The notes under the pieces: model-generated
The model's input: only the letters and a program-made list of their open reading frames with translations
Told to the model about the DNA's origin: nothing
Database searches by the model: none
Program-made: the position numbers and the translations under genes
Shown: positions 18,707-28,264 of the stretch, one piece after another
Numbering within the stretch: position 1 is the stretch's first letter
How the letters are laid out: every line of letters begins with the position of its first letter
Virus record (IMG/VR): IMGVR_UViG_3300030103_005941
Span: 1-51,213 of that record
Origin: a virus
DNA: 51,213 nt
Direction: 5' to 3' (one strand)

Positions 18707-20218
18707 TTAAGTCGTTGGCTTGAAAGCTCTACGCTGCATGTACAGTCTTTGAAATACAGGCTGATTAGGTTCTTCTATAACAAAATCAAATCCAGATATT
18801 ACATAAAATCCAGATAAAAATTCATTAACTATTGCTGCACCCGGATTTGAAACGCCACCGCTTCCCTCAATTTCTGGCGATGTTTCCCTCTCTGCTGCAT
18901 TATCATTTCCTTCTTCTAGCTCTAGATTAGTGCCATCCTCCCTTTGAGTTTGTTTCAAATTCATTTTTGCATCTGCAGTATATTCAACAAAATGGCAATA
19001 CATTCTTGAATATCTAAGAACTGCAGGGTTTATAGTTGTTAAATCTACAGTCATACCCATTTTGTCAGTTTCTTGTAAATTTTGCTTATTTTGGACCATT
19101 GCAAAAATGTAATTTTCATGTACATTTTCTGTTTGGGATCCTAGGTACTTATATCTAACCTGTTCGTCCCTTGGGCCTTCAGGCCTGCCGTTAATAACCC
19201 GTCCCTTAGTGGCATTGATGTAACCTTCTTCATCGGTCGTTAGTGGGTCGACGAACTCACTAACAAATTCCTTTGTCCTATGATCCCAATATTGAGTATA
19301 TTTTTTATATCCTTGTTCTATTGAAACCGACCCAGTATTATTTTTCATTTTCTTTTCTTTAATATACCTTGCAGATCTATTAAACTGAGTTTGATTAGTC
19401 AATAAATTTGGGAATTCATCTGTTTCAGAATTAGACTGACCTAGTACATCATCAATTGCTGAAGAAAAACTTTCGCTTATCTCTACTGCGCCCTCCTGAC
19501 TAAAAAGCCTATTAACCTCTACAAAATTCATAATATAATAAGTGTCAATATATGCTGTCATGAAACTATCGTCGTTCAAATATGACTGACTTGCTATGTT
19601 TTTGATAAACGCACGAGTCTCGTCGTTTGAGTTGACCCATTTTTGTTCATCTGCAGTTTGCTCGATATTTGATGCAAAACCAAGCTGTAATTCAGTAGCA
19701 ATGTCTAACAGGGCATCAAAACTTGTTGATTGTAAAGCTTGCATGCTTTCTGTAAATAGATTTGGAATATATGCTACACCAAAAATATTGAATGAATTAG
19801 GCTGTGTTCCACCACCTCCACCAATTGGCTTACAGTCCACAATTGTAAAGTCCATTCTAATTGGCTTAAATGTATTCTCTTCTCCTTGTGATCTTAGGAA
19901 AAACTGCAACACATCTCCATCTTTAGGATAATGACGTGACTGGAATAATCCAGTCATATCTTTAAATGAAAGCTTGATAGTAGGTACAAATCCTCTATGG
20001 GACAGTGTCATTGTTTCTATAAACTGTGACTGTATTTCATATTCATTGATCCTAGCTAGAGGAAAAAAGCTAAGCATCTTTGAATATTCTAAACTAGCTG
20101 CAGGTTCAGACTGTGCGTTATCAGTACCACTCTCGGTATCTGGAATCGATAGCTCATCAAGTTGGATCGTTGGCTCTGTTATCGTAAGTATTGTTGTCTC
20201 TATTGAGCTTTCCGGCAT
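18707..20218 (-). CDS. Baseplate hub protein, gp27-like
   Basis: 503 residues. After an acidic, low-complexity N-terminal ~45 residues comes a hub-like beta domain: 'FFPLARINEYEIQSQFIETM', then 'FVPTIKLSFKDMTGLFQSRHYPKDGDVLQFFL'. Next are a helical/LysM-adjacent region, 'TSFDALLDIATELQLGFASN', and 'FIKNIASQSYLNDDSFMTAYIDTYYIMNFVEVNRLF', as in late-control-D/gp27 hub proteins that read as 'go to the next domain with a short stay of a few residues'. T4 gp27 is 391 residues; the extra length is a C-terminal acidic insert before the last strand. The first 62 nt overlap the preceding gene in another frame. An alternative start at Met48 (position 20077) would remove the overlap and the acidic leader. 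Confidence 0.75.
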   Translation of the reverse strand: MPESSIETTILTITEPTIQLDELSIPDTESGTDNAQSEPAASLEYSKMLSFFPLARINEYEIQSQFIETMTLSHRGFVPTIKLSFKDMTGLFQSRHYPKDGDVLQFFLRSQGEENTFKPIRMDFTIVDCKPIGGGGGTQPNSFNIFGVAYIPNLFTESMQALQSTSFDALLDIATELQLGFASNIEQTADEQKWVNSNDETRAFIKNIASQSYLNDDSFMTAYIDTYYIMNFVEVNRLFSQEGAVEISESFSSAIDDVLGQSNSETDEFPNLLTNQTQFNRSARYIKEKKMKNNTGSVSIEQGYKKYTQYWDHRTKEFVSEFVDPLTTDEEGYINATKGRVINGRPEGPRDEQVRYKYLGSQTENVHENYIFAMVQNKQNLQETDKMGMTVDLTTINPAVLRYSRMYCHFVEYTADAKMNLKQTQREDGTNLELEEGNDNAAERETSPEIEGSGGVSNPGAAIVNEFLSGFYVISGFDFVIEEPNQPVFQRLYMQRRAFKPTT

Positions 20219-20753
20219 ATCTGTTTGGGTTTCTTACTTGTAAATTAGTGCCAAGTTGAATTCTACCATCCCTAAGAGTCTTGGCCTGTTGTCCAGGCTG
20301 CAACATATTAGGTGGCAATGGTGATTCTACACCATTAGGTCTTTCTTTGGCTTTTTTCTTTAATCTATCTATTCTAGATTTATCTTTTTGTGATTGCGTG
20401 CCAGTGTCGATATATTGCGCTTGAGAAGGCTTATTTCTCTTAACGACCTTCGGTCTTATCCAAAGTCTGTCTTCTTGTCCAACTTCTGGTATAAACAGTA
20501 TGTCTCCTTCTTTAATAGAAAATGGATTAAAAATATTATTAGTTATACAGATAGCATCTACAAAGCTTCCACCACCATAGTAAATATCTGCAATAATATC
20601 TGGTCTTCCTTCTTGGTCTTTCAGAACATAATGAAGCGCCTTTACACCATTTGATGCTATGTATGTAAATACAGGTGCAGTCAGATCAAAATATTTGTCG
20701 CCATCTACCTGATCAGTTAATAAGTTTTTTAATGTCAAAGATTTTATATTCAT
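20157..20753 (-). CDS. gp53-like baseplate protein with LysM-like domain
   Basis: 198 residues. Positions ~30-95 read 'YVLKDQEGRPDIIADIYYGG', then 'ICITNNIFNPFSIKEGDILFIPE'. The iYG...N(N)I.nPF.i..Gd.L.iP pattern is that of gp53-type wedge proteins, whose core is LysM-like. The second half is basic and charged (QSQKDKSRIDRLKKKAKERP) and ends in an Asn/Arg-rich tail, probably flexible. It starts on a TAATG overlap with the upstream gene and overlaps the hub gene by 62 nt, so the three are translationally linked. gp53 in T4 completes the wedge; the family match is by pattern only. Confidence 0.65.
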   Translation of the reverse strand: MNIKSLTLKNLLTDQVDGDKYFDLTAPVFTYIASNGVKALHYVLKDQEGRPDIIADIYYGGGSFVDAICITNNIFNPFSIKEGDILFIPEVGQEDRLWIRPKVVKRNKPSQAQYIDTGTQSQKDKSRIDRLKKKAKERPNGVESPLPPNMLQPGQQAKTLRDGRIQLGTNLQVRNPNRYAGKLNRDNNTYDNRANDPT

Positions 20754-22642
20754 TACGATCCTATAATCATTTCAACATAGTTACCGAACCTCTCACCAAT
20801 AGTTACGTTATCAGGTGGATTATCATTGCCATTATTAGCGCTGCCGCTTTTAGCATTTGAGACTTGCGAATTACCGGCATCGGATGGTTTACCTGCATTT
20901 GCATTTGCAGTTACTCCACCACCTTGTGTTGGTTGAGTATTTTGTGTTCCTACATCAGATGCCACGCCATATGCAGCTACTTCAATACCTGACAAATTTA
21001 GTATATCCTTTTCGTCTCTAGCCGGAGCATAAATTCGTCCTTGTCCAGCGTTAAACATATTTTCAATATCACCCTTATCTCTGGGCTTACCATGTTTCAT
21101 ATCAATCTGAAATGATACTTCCATCGGAAAATCATCATATCCTAAACCTCCACCAAATGACATGGCACCTTTTTCACACAACATGTTTCCCATCATGACT
21201 ATAGGATTAAGCGGATTTCCAACAGTAACATGCCAGTCTCCAGTAGGCTCACCACTTATCACAGCCTTTGCTGCTTGTGGTCCACTACCACCACCTGTTC
21301 CAAAGTTTTCACCCAAGAACCCACCTAATGCATTTCCTAAAAACTGTTGACCTACACTCATTGCGCCCTTAAGTAGAGATTCTACATCAAACCCACCACT
21401 ACCATTTCCAAATACATTTCTTAGCCCGCTACTTACATCATCTGTTACGGAAGCAATATATCCTCCAAAGTCCCCTTGTCTTAGTTTTGACATATCACCA
21501 AAAGCCGAACCAGCTGCTCCGCCGCCACCGCCACCACCAAAATATCTATGGCCACCACCGTAAAACTGCCCATTATTAGTACACATAGTCAGCATGTTAC
21601 TAATCAGGTCAATCATTGCGATTTTTGGATTAACATATCCAAGAGATTTTAAATCATAGTCAAATTTTAAAGAAACTGCGTTATCAAAATTAATACCCCT
21701 ATCTCTCGTATTAGTTTTATTTACTACATTTACAGGTCCTAATACAAAGTTAGCATAGGTTGTTCCGTATGGATCTTGAGCAGATCCACCTGCTCCTCTA
21801 GTTCTCCTAAATTTAGTTCCTGGAGAAACGCCCTTCAATCTATCAGTGAAGGCTTGTCCACCACCTCCTAGTTTTGAGTAGAATCCCTGGTTATTGTAGC
21901 CACTACCACCACCGCTTCCCCCAGATAGTGTTTCCATTTGTGCAGTTATTTCTTTCCAAGTAAGACCAAATGACATATTAAGCAAACTATTCAAAGGATT
22001 TCCTGCAGATTCACCAAGATATGTACATGCAGTCACACCAGATATCATTGTTATATCTTCTAAATTCGAGCCATCTTTAGCTTCTGAAGTATCAGCCTCA
22101 AACTTAAAGATATTATCCATAACAGGCATTGGAAACCTCCTTAGTGTGATCAAATAGTTTGGCGGAATTTTATTATAAAACTTATGGTATAGAAAGTCCT
22201 CTCTTCTATAACCTATCTTTGGATAATTTTGATCAAAGAAATTAATTATATTTGAGAGTGAAACTGATTTAGATCCATCTACATTACCATTGACTGCATT
22301 TAGTAGCATTTTATCATCAAAATACTGGTTTTTTATATCACCACTAAGACCGCCATACATACCCCTATAGTTAAATAATGCAAATTTATTGAATATAGAT
22401 CTATATAGCTTTGTGTTCAGCATATCAGGCGGAACACCAGTATCGTTTGGAAATGCAGAATTTTGATAAAAGAAATTTGAAGCATATTCCTGTTCAACTG
22501 CGTCAGAAAAGCCAAATGTTTCACCAGGAGTTGCGGGGAATGTACCAATATGCCTACCTGGTGAAGTGTTGGGCTGTTGAGGTAAATTAGGCGTAATATC
22601 GTTATTTTGCTGCAAACTTATGGCCGACTGAGCTACTCCCAC
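20753..22642 (-). CDS. Baseplate / tail-tube-associated protein, Gly-rich
   Basis: 629 residues from a GTG start (the only start codon near the 5' end). The N-terminal ~60 residues are Gln/Asn/Pro-rich. Then comes an ordered beta domain: 'PPNYLITLRRFPMPVMDNIF', 'AVSLKFDYDLKSLGYVNPKIA' and 'ISGEPTGDWHVTVGNPLNPIV', plus a late 'GYDDFPMEVSFQIDMKHGKPRDKGDIENMF'. Two long Gly/Ser/Asn-rich linkers (~245-300 and ~365-460, including a run of seven Gly) interrupt it. The final 60 residues are again low-complexity. The tube-like strands and position upstream of the gp53/gp27 genes suggest a hub cap or tube-initiator protein (gp48-like). No close family is recognised; the function is inference. Confidence 0.65.
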   Translation of the reverse strand: MGVAQSAISLQQNNDITPNLPQQPNTSPGRHIGTFPATPGETFGFSDAVEQEYASNFFYQNSAFPNDTGVPPDMLNTKLYRSIFNKFALFNYRGMYGGLSGDIKNQYFDDKMLLNAVNGNVDGSKSVSLSNIINFFDQNYPKIGYRREDFLYHKFYNKIPPNYLITLRRFPMPVMDNIFKFEADTSEAKDGSNLEDITMISGVTACTYLGESAGNPLNSLLNMSFGLTWKEITAQMETLSGGSGGGSGYNNQGFYSKLGGGGQAFTDRLKGVSPGTKFRRTRGAGGSAQDPYGTTYANFVLGPVNVVNKTNTRDRGINFDNAVSLKFDYDLKSLGYVNPKIAMIDLISNMLTMCTNNGQFYGGGHRYFGGGGGGGAAGSAFGDMSKLRQGDFGGYIASVTDDVSSGLRNVFGNGSGGFDVESLLKGAMSVGQQFLGNALGGFLGENFGTGGGSGPQAAKAVISGEPTGDWHVTVGNPLNPIVMMGNMLCEKGAMSFGGGLGYDDFPMEVSFQIDMKHGKPRDKGDIENMFNAGQGRIYAPARDEKDILNLSGIEVAAYGVASDVGTQNTQPTQGGGVTANANAGKPSDAGNSQVSNAKSGSANNGNDNPPDNVTIGERFGNYVEMIIGS

Positions 22643-22669
22643 AATTAATCCTTTTTTTGTATATATCTC

Positions 22670-23233
22670 TTACTTAAGAGATCTAAGATATTTATCTATA
22701 GTAAAGTCTCCTTTAAACTTATCTGCCCATCCTTTTCTGAATCTAGTATCAAACTCCTTCACGCTATCTACAGATAAAGGACCCTTGAAAAAAGGCCTAC
22801 TAACAAATTGCCTGACCCTTTTTAGATTCTTTGAAATTAAGTAGAACTGAACCTTTTCAAAAAGATCCTGTAACTCAAGTCTTGTTTTAGTACACATTAT
22901 TGAATCTATGATCACATAGAATCTCTCACGGTCTTTTTCTCTGAGCCTTTCTTCTAGCTGAATTTTATTCTTGTAGTCCGTAGCATTCAGTTGCATTGGC
23001 CTAGACTGACCTTTAAACTCTCTTATGTAACTACAATCAAAGAAGTTCTCCCTTAGGAAGCCATAATTATCATAAAATTTAAGGATATGGATTTTATATT
23101 TGGGATTTACAGAATCCCACTGAACGTCTATTATTTTGCACTTGATTGGCATTACTGCATCTGGTATTGAACCAGACGAAAGGAGACCATAGACGGTTTC
23201 TCCTTTATTAAAAATTCTATGTTTCTTTTTCAT
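22670..23233 (-). CDS. Hypothetical late-operon protein
   Basis: 187 residues, basic (MKKKHRIFNKGETVYGLL...). The first ~60 residues look like a small beta-barrel/SH3-type domain (GETVYGLLSSGSIP, CKIIDVQWDSVNPKYKIHIL). They are followed by helices rich in Lys/Arg/Glu (KIQLEERLREKDRERFYVII). It overlaps the preceding gene by 4 nt (ATGA). Position between the hub genes and small assembly-type genes suggests a baseplate assembly factor, but no family is recognised. Confidence 0.65.
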   Translation of the reverse strand: MKKKHRIFNKGETVYGLLSSGSIPDAVMPIKCKIIDVQWDSVNPKYKIHILKFYDNYGFLRENFFDCSYIREFKGQSRPMQLNATDYKNKIQLEERLREKDRERFYVIIDSIMCTKTRLELQDLFEKVQFYLISKNLKRVRQFVSRPFFKGPLSVDSVKEFDTRFRKGWADKFKGDFTIDKYLRSLK

Positions 23234-23616
23234 TCAAAGAAGGACACAGTTTCAAAATCAAACTCTCCTTCAAATTTAGATTCTTCTGCAAGATGTAAGA
23301 AGAATTTGATAGGTTTTTCTGTAACAGAACTAATGTGGTATCTGATGTTATCAAGAATTGAGTCATCTAAAGAACTCAAAACGTAGTAGATGCAATTTAC
23401 ATCTTTCTTAGAAAGTGCTAGATTTAAGTTTTTTATTAAATATGAAGATAAAACTATATCAGAAGGCTCTTGTTTTAAGAAGTCATTCTTTTCAAGCTTA
23501 TTTAAGATATTTATATAATTTATACACTCGATGCTCCTAGGGATTCTACCTAAAAACGATTTTACTGTTACAGCATCAGGTGCATAAACAAAATTAAATT
23601 CTAAGACTTCCTGCAT
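23230..23616 (-). CDS. Hypothetical protein, possible baseplate-hub assembly factor
   Basis: 128 residues, mainly helical, acidic C-terminus ending FDFETVSFFE. It overlaps the upstream gene by 16 nt and the downstream gene by 4 nt, so it is co-translated within the late operon. In T4 small proteins (gp26, gp28, gp51) needed for hub assembly lie beside the hub genes; this position and size fit such a role, but no sequence signature is visible. Confidence 0.6.
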   Translation of the reverse strand: MQEVLEFNFVYAPDAVTVKSFLGRIPRSIECINYINILNKLEKNDFLKQEPSDIVLSSYLIKNLNLALSKKDVNCIYYVLSSLDDSILDNIRYHISSVTEKPIKFFLHLAEESKFEGEFDFETVSFFE

Positions 23617-23930
23617 GATTCTAATAGCTTGATTTCTAATTTTAAAGTTTTGAGCCTTTTGTCAATTTCTTCATCAGTCGGAGTATACTTAGATCCCCAT
23701 CCAACGTCAACACGAATCTGTTGATTGGAAAAATCACTTCCTGCACTGACTCCTAGATCTTCCATCATCTCATGAAAAAATCTAATTATATTTTTATATT
23801 TGTCTTCGGCAGTATCGTCTATTTCATAAACATCGACAGTATTACTTGCGGTAAGACTGCCTCCATGATTATCTTCAACGACTCTTTTGACTATGCCATT
23901 TCTGGCAGGTTCAATTATAACTTTAACCAT
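23601..23930 (-). CDS. Hypothetical late-operon protein
   Basis: 109 residues. A short beta N-terminus (MVKVIIEPARNGIVKRVVED, with a Gly/Ser loop) is followed by a helical segment (YKNIIRFFHEMMEDLG). A C-terminal charged helix (TDEEIDKRLKTLKLEIKLLE) could pair in a coiled coil. Both ends overlap neighbours (8 nt and 16 nt), a sign of tight translational coupling. Family not recognised. Confidence 0.65.
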   Translation of the reverse strand: MVKVIIEPARNGIVKRVVEDNHGGSLTASNTVDVYEIDDTAEDKYKNIIRFFHEMMEDLGVSAGSDFSNQQIRVDVGWGSKYTPTDEEIDKRLKTLKLEIKLLESCRKS

Positions 23931-24303
23931 TCTTTCTGGCTTTCCAAGATTTATCGACCTCTCTCATAATGGCACGTGCCCTCTTCTTGTCTTCTTTCCA
24001 AGTATCAATATCCTTATAAACTAAAATTGAAAAGGCCTCTTGTAGTTGGTTAATTTCTTCATCTGTATAACCTAGCTCCTTGTAGAAAGACATTTTAGAT
24101 CCCCAAATCTCTTCTACTTGTTCGTATGCGGTTCTTTCAAATCTTTCCATGTTTTGCTCATGAATCTCTTTGCCCTGTTCATTATTCTTTCTGAACAACT
24201 CAAGTCTTCCTTGAAAGTTTAACTTATTTTTATATTTGAAGAATCCCATTGCTTTCATGTGACGTCTTCTTTCTCTACGGTTTGGTATAGTGCTTGCGCT
24301 CAT
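23923..24303 (-). CDS. Hypothetical highly charged helical protein
   Basis: 126 residues, strongly basic at the N-terminus (NRRERRRHMKAMGFFKYKNK), then long charged helices and a Lys/Arg-rich end. It is possibly nucleic-acid binding or a scaffold/chaperone component. It overlaps the next gene by 8 nt. The ATG at 24303 is preceded by an A/T-rich leader. Family not recognised. Confidence 0.65.
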   Translation of the reverse strand: MSASTIPNRRERRRHMKAMGFFKYKNKLNFQGRLELFRKNNEQGKEIHEQNMERFERTAYEQVEEIWGSKMSFYKELGYTDEEINQLQEAFSILVYKDIDTWKEDKKRARAIMREVDKSWKARKNG

Positions 24304-24335
24304 AAGATATTATAGATTATATATTAGGTTAAAAA

Positions 24336-24806
24336 TTAAGCCTTAAAAAGGTTTTCAATTGCTTCAACAAGTGCCTTTTTAAATACTTCTTGATCTACCT
24401 GATCAATAACAAATGAATGTATTTCATCAATCGAATCGTCACCGAATGAATCAAGGAGAACAGAATAAAGTGAAGCTGTTGGAATTTGGACTGCGATATT
24501 AAACTCTAGATTTGAATATGCTAAATTTTTGCTAGAGTCTAATAGAGATCTAATTGGTGATTTTTGTGCAGGTTTTACTTCTTTCTCATTTACTGGTATT
24601 GGTTGATTCTGCGGTTCTAGATTTAGATCGCTAGAATCAATGACTCCAGAAATTGAGGTATCTAGCATGAATTCAGAAATAAGATTAGTTGCTATCCTGC
24701 CGCCTCCTTCGAATATGGTCCACTGCCCATCGGTTCCTTCTACTATTTCAACCGTGCCAGCTTTATCACCCTTTACCCATTGAAGTTTTACTTTTTCTTC
24801 AGACAT
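24336..24806 (-). CDS. Hypothetical protein with small N-terminal beta domain
   Basis: 156 residues, acidic. Residues 1-45 look like a small SH3-like beta domain (VKLQWVKGDKAGTVEIVEGT, then DGQWTIFEGGGRIA). A Pro/Lys/Gln linker (~65-85) follows, then a helical C-terminal domain rich in Asp/Glu/Val. It lies between the M23 peptidase and the small assembly-type genes. The leader is A/T-only (TTATAAAAATTAAAAATG). No family is recognised; a structural or chaperone role is a guess from position. Confidence 0.6.
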   Translation of the reverse strand: MSEEKVKLQWVKGDKAGTVEIVEGTDGQWTIFEGGGRIATNLISEFMLDTSISGVIDSSDLNLEPQNQPIPVNEKEVKPAQKSPIRSLLDSSKNLAYSNLEFNIAVQIPTASLYSVLLDSFGDDSIDEIHSFVIDQVDQEVFKKALVEAIENLFKA

Positions 24807-24832
24807 TTTTAATTTTTATAAGAAAAAATAAA

Positions 24833-25516
24833 TTATTGTTTAACTCGGTAAAATGATCCATACTTTGTAAGCTGAACAGTATCGTTCGCTATATAGCTCA
24901 GATCTTCCTTGCTCATGATCTTAAATGGATCAATTGGATAACCGAGAAATCTTAGCTCAAAGTGCAAATGTGGACCTCTTGAATTGCCAGTACTGCCAAC
25001 AATACCCAATGGCTGACCAGGCTGTACAGTGTCACCTTTCTCTACTAGTAGGCTCCAATGGTGCGCATAATAGCTTTCTAAACCATTGAAGTGCCTAACA
25101 ATGACAAGATTGCCGTATCCACCATTGTATCCTCTTTTTGACCATCTAACCACGCCGCCAAAACAGGATCTTGTAGTATCTTTATTGTTATGAGACCAGT
25201 CTAATCCTTTATGGCCTCTCTGAATCCCTCGCACATATCTACCAGTCTCGACCGGGACATTATAATTATTTGAATCATTTACCAACACTAGTTCAATAGT
25301 ATCAGGTCTATCCTCATGTTGTCTAAAATGCATGTTGGAACTTGAATTTTCTCCGTAGAGAGTATCTGCATTTAGTCTATAAAGAGAATCATAATTTATT
25401 GTGTCTACCTCTATAATTTCTGAAGCCTGTACTACCGGTTCAGTTTTGTATTTTGGTGCTTCTATCGGCGCCATAAAAAGCGCCGCTATGCACAATGTGT
25501 ATAAAAAAGTTTTCAT
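24833..25516 (-). CDS. Secreted M23-family metallo-endopeptidase (cell-wall hydrolase)
   Basis: 227 residues. An N-terminal signal peptide or membrane segment (KTFLYTLCIAALFMAP) is followed by a ~70-residue spacer. The M23/LytM domain then spans ~95-200. Its zinc ligands and catalytic residues are in order: H102 and D106 in 'GHKGLDWSH', H152/H153 in 'YYAHHWS' and the H-x-H at 183-185 in 'GPHLHFE'. M23 enzymes cut peptide cross-bridges of peptidoglycan with Zn2+. Because the spike lacks a lysozyme, this may be either the lysis enzyme or a virion-carried wall opener; the signal sequence favours export during lysis. It lies 9 nt downstream of the fibre gene. The catalytic set looks intact. Confidence 0.9.
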   Translation of the reverse strand: MKTFLYTLCIAALFMAPIEAPKYKTEPVVQASEIIEVDTINYDSLYRLNADTLYGENSSSNMHFRQHEDRPDTIELVLVNDSNNYNVPVETGRYVRGIQRGHKGLDWSHNNKDTTRSCFGGVVRWSKRGYNGGYGNLVIVRHFNGLESYYAHHWSLLVEKGDTVQPGQPLGIVGSTGNSRGPHLHFELRFLGYPIDPFKIMSKEDLSYIANDTVQLTKYGSFYRVKQ

Positions 25517-25525
25517 AAAAAAATA

Positions 25526-28252
25526 TTAAGAAATAACTGCTAAGGACCAGCCAATTTGGGCATTATCATTAGCAACATTACTGAAATTATCAAAAGCAAA
25601 TCCTATGAATAAACTGTCGTTCTCGTCGATGACTTCAGTTACAGTATGTGTAACTGCAAAGTTCCAATAAAAATTATTTCCTGCACTTTTGGATGCAGCT
25701 TGACTAACAACAGATTCTAACATTTCGATCCCAGTGTCATTATTAGTCACTTCAAAAACATCCCCAGCAGTCAACTTCATTATTGCAGCTTCAGCGGTAA
25801 GTGTGTTGGGATTTGAATCACGAATAATTGTTACTCTTAAGGTGAGCTTTAGGGTTGCTCCAACTGGAATGTCGAATGGGACAGGAATACCTGCACCTAG
25901 ATCTTCTTCCGTTATAGTACCGACCGATCCTGTACTTGTGCCTATGCTTACTGTTGCTGGGTTACCCCACTGATCAGATGACCACACACTTGCGACCTTT
26001 ACTGTAGGCAAACCTGTTAAAAAACTGTTACCAATTGCATAAGTTTGCGGGTTTGCCTGTGTGTCAGGGAAGCTGGTTGTATTATTTACATAGAATGCAG
26101 AAGAACCTAAGATTGTACTACCTACACTGGTAGATGATGCAGTACTAACTGCGCCAGTAGTAGAATTATAGAATAAAATATCTGATGTCGATGCGGTAGG
26201 AATACCTGTTAGTCTGATGCTAGACCCTGAGGCCTTTAGGTTTTGGGTATATGTTGTATTTGCTGCGTCTGCGGTTATAGCGCTTCCTAATATATGTACA
26301 TTGTCAAAAGTCGACGTTGAATTATTGCTTCCACCTGGTATAGAAGAGTTTAGTGAAGCAGAATTAATATTATTTAGGATACCTCCACCAATAAAACCAT
26401 TTTGTCCTGATGATGTATTTTGTGTACCTCCTGCAACTGTCGAATTCACGCCACTTGCTATATTACTAGATCCACCACCGACAGTAGCTTGCGCACCTGT
26501 AATAGCACTGTTACTAAACCCGCCACTAACTACTCCATATTGTGATGTAACTTCATTTTGTGTACCCGCGCCAATAAATCCGCCAGCACCTGATACCTCG
26601 TTAGTTTGCCCACCCGCTATAGCTGCATAGCTGTTGCCGGCAGTATTGATAGCGCCACCAAGTATAGCTGAATATATTGCAGTTGCTTGGTTACCATTTC
26701 CGCCAACAACAACAGACTGCGCCCCGCTTGTCTCATTACTAGTTCCACTACCAATAAACGAATAATCGTTTTGAACTTCATTATTATTACCACCAACTAC
26801 AACACCGCCTTGACTATCAACAATATTATTGCTTCCACCCCCTATAAACGCCTCAATCTCACTAACACTATTACCTTCACCAGCAACTATTACGCTACTT
26901 TCACCTCCACTAATACCATTATTAAATCCGTTACCTATAAAAGCTCTATCTGAATTAGTTATTGTATTATCACGACCACCTACAATTACTGAGCTCTCTT
27001 GGGTTGTTGCAGAAATTGTGTTACCATCACCAGCTAATATTGAAGAAAATGCACTATTGTTTGAATTTCCACCGCCATTATTTGGAGTTATGATATTTGA
27101 AGATGCCAGATTGTAAGCAAGGCCTACCGCAGTGGCTATTGTTGAGTTTTCAAAGTCTCCACTAGTAGAGTTATAAACTAATAAGTCTCCGTTAGAAAGT
27201 GAGGATAGCGCCACATCAGTAAGATCACCAATTGTAGGTGAGCCACCATCTAGGTTTGCTAAAGAAATAGCACCTTCATTAAAGGTGTGTGTAATCGTAT
27301 CAGAGGTTGCTGATATCGAGAATGCAGTACCTGTTGGCACATTTACAGCTAATCCCTTAAATCTTAGATCAACTCCAACTTTAGAGGCAAAGACACCTTG
27401 GCCAGAACCTAAATTAGAACCTGTGTTTATCTCGCCTGTTCCTAATGAAGAAGCCGCAACAGGGACAAAATTAGAACCATTCCATTGTAGTATATCGTTT
27501 AGGTTTGGTCCAGATGCATAATCAATATCACTCAACATGTCAGCGGTAGCAGCTCCTGAGTTTATATTTGCTAAATCTATGTTAGCTTCAGTAAGTGTGT
27601 ATGTTATATCGTCAGCAACAGTAGACACAGAAAGGATTGTGCTTCCTGAATTTGATGCCTGAAATCCTTTAAATGAAAGATCATCTCCTACCATTCCGGC
27701 ATAGACATCTTGATGGCCGACACTGGAGCTTAAATTAATTCCTTCATTATCTGTTCCACTAGATCCTAAATTGGTGATTCTTAGTGCATTAGTAGATGCA
27801 TCATGTTGTAATGAAATGCCAGTGCCTGCAACTATTTTTAGAGTATCACTTGCATTTTCGGCATCAAGTATCACATCATTGCCACTGTTGAATGTGGCTG
27901 CATCAGTGCTATTTACCTTGACCTTTCCAAATGCTTTAATCTGCTCAATGATAGAATCTGTAGTGCCAACTCCACCTATTAGATCCCATTCACTAGGATC
28001 AAAGACTCCACGAGTTGTTCTCTTGTTGGCTCTATACCAAACAAGTTCTTCATTGTCATCACCGGTATTTGTAACTTCTCCAGTAGCGGGAACTAGAGTA
28101 ACTGGATGGTAAACTATATTTCCAATGTCATATACCCTAGTAGAAACCCACGGGTTAGCCACCATTTTAAAGTTGTTATCAACTTCGCCATTTAGAAGCT
28201 CTCGCTTGATTTCCTGTCTAAACAGTATGTACTCTTGTAGATTAAATGCCAT
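25526..28252 (-). CDS. Tail fibre / adhesin with YadA-type head repeats
   Basis: 908 residues. The N-terminal ~90 residues contain a chitin-binding-V/XII-like module (NPWVSTRVYDIGNIVYHP, WYRANKRTTRGVFDPSEWDL). Then come repeated ~80-residue units containing 'GVFASKVGVDLRFKGL' / 'DVYAGMVGDDLSFKGF'. From ~390 to 640 is a long run of 14-15-residue repeats of the form G-G-x-x-N-x-(A/V)-(S/T)-x-x-x-(S/G)-x-(I/V), as in trimeric autotransporter (YadA) heads. The C-terminus (~690-908) is a compact beta domain, possibly receptor-binding. It is most likely a trimeric side-tail fibre or receptor-binding protein. The matching DNA repeats (26300-27100) are imperfect. Confidence 0.85.
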   Translation of the reverse strand: MAFNLQEYILFRQEIKRELLNGEVDNNFKMVANPWVSTRVYDIGNIVYHPVTLVPATGEVTNTGDDNEELVWYRANKRTTRGVFDPSEWDLIGGVGTTDSIIEQIKAFGKVKVNSTDAATFNSGNDVILDAENASDTLKIVAGTGISLQHDASTNALRITNLGSSGTDNEGINLSSSVGHQDVYAGMVGDDLSFKGFQASNSGSTILSVSTVADDITYTLTEANIDLANINSGAATADMLSDIDYASGPNLNDILQWNGSNFVPVAASSLGTGEINTGSNLGSGQGVFASKVGVDLRFKGLAVNVPTGTAFSISATSDTITHTFNEGAISLANLDGGSPTIGDLTDVALSSLSNGDLLVYNSTSGDFENSTIATAVGLAYNLASSNIITPNNGGGNSNNSAFSSILAGDGNTISATTQESSVIVGGRDNTITNSDRAFIGNGFNNGISGGESSVIVAGEGNSVSEIEAFIGGGSNNIVDSQGGVVVGGNNNEVQNDYSFIGSGTSNETSGAQSVVVGGNGNQATAIYSAILGGAINTAGNSYAAIAGGQTNEVSGAGGFIGAGTQNEVTSQYGVVSGGFSNSAITGAQATVGGGSSNIASGVNSTVAGGTQNTSSGQNGFIGGGILNNINSASLNSSIPGGSNNSTSTFDNVHILGSAITADAANTTYTQNLKASGSSIRLTGIPTASTSDILFYNSTTGAVSTASSTSVGSTILGSSAFYVNNTTSFPDTQANPQTYAIGNSFLTGLPTVKVASVWSSDQWGNPATVSIGTSTGSVGTITEEDLGAGIPVPFDIPVGATLKLTLRVTIIRDSNPNTLTAEAAIMKLTAGDVFEVTNNDTGIEMLESVVSQAASKSAGNNFYWNFAVTHTVTEVIDENDSLFIGFAFDNFSNVANDNAQIGWSLAVIS

Positions 28253-28264
28253 AATTATTTTTAT

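Noticed and set aside
26217-27116. Repeats at 26300-27100 seen as a possible CRISPR or tandem array
   Set aside because: They encode the in-frame G-G-x-x-N repeats of the fibre protein; DNA copies are imperfect and have no spacer pattern.
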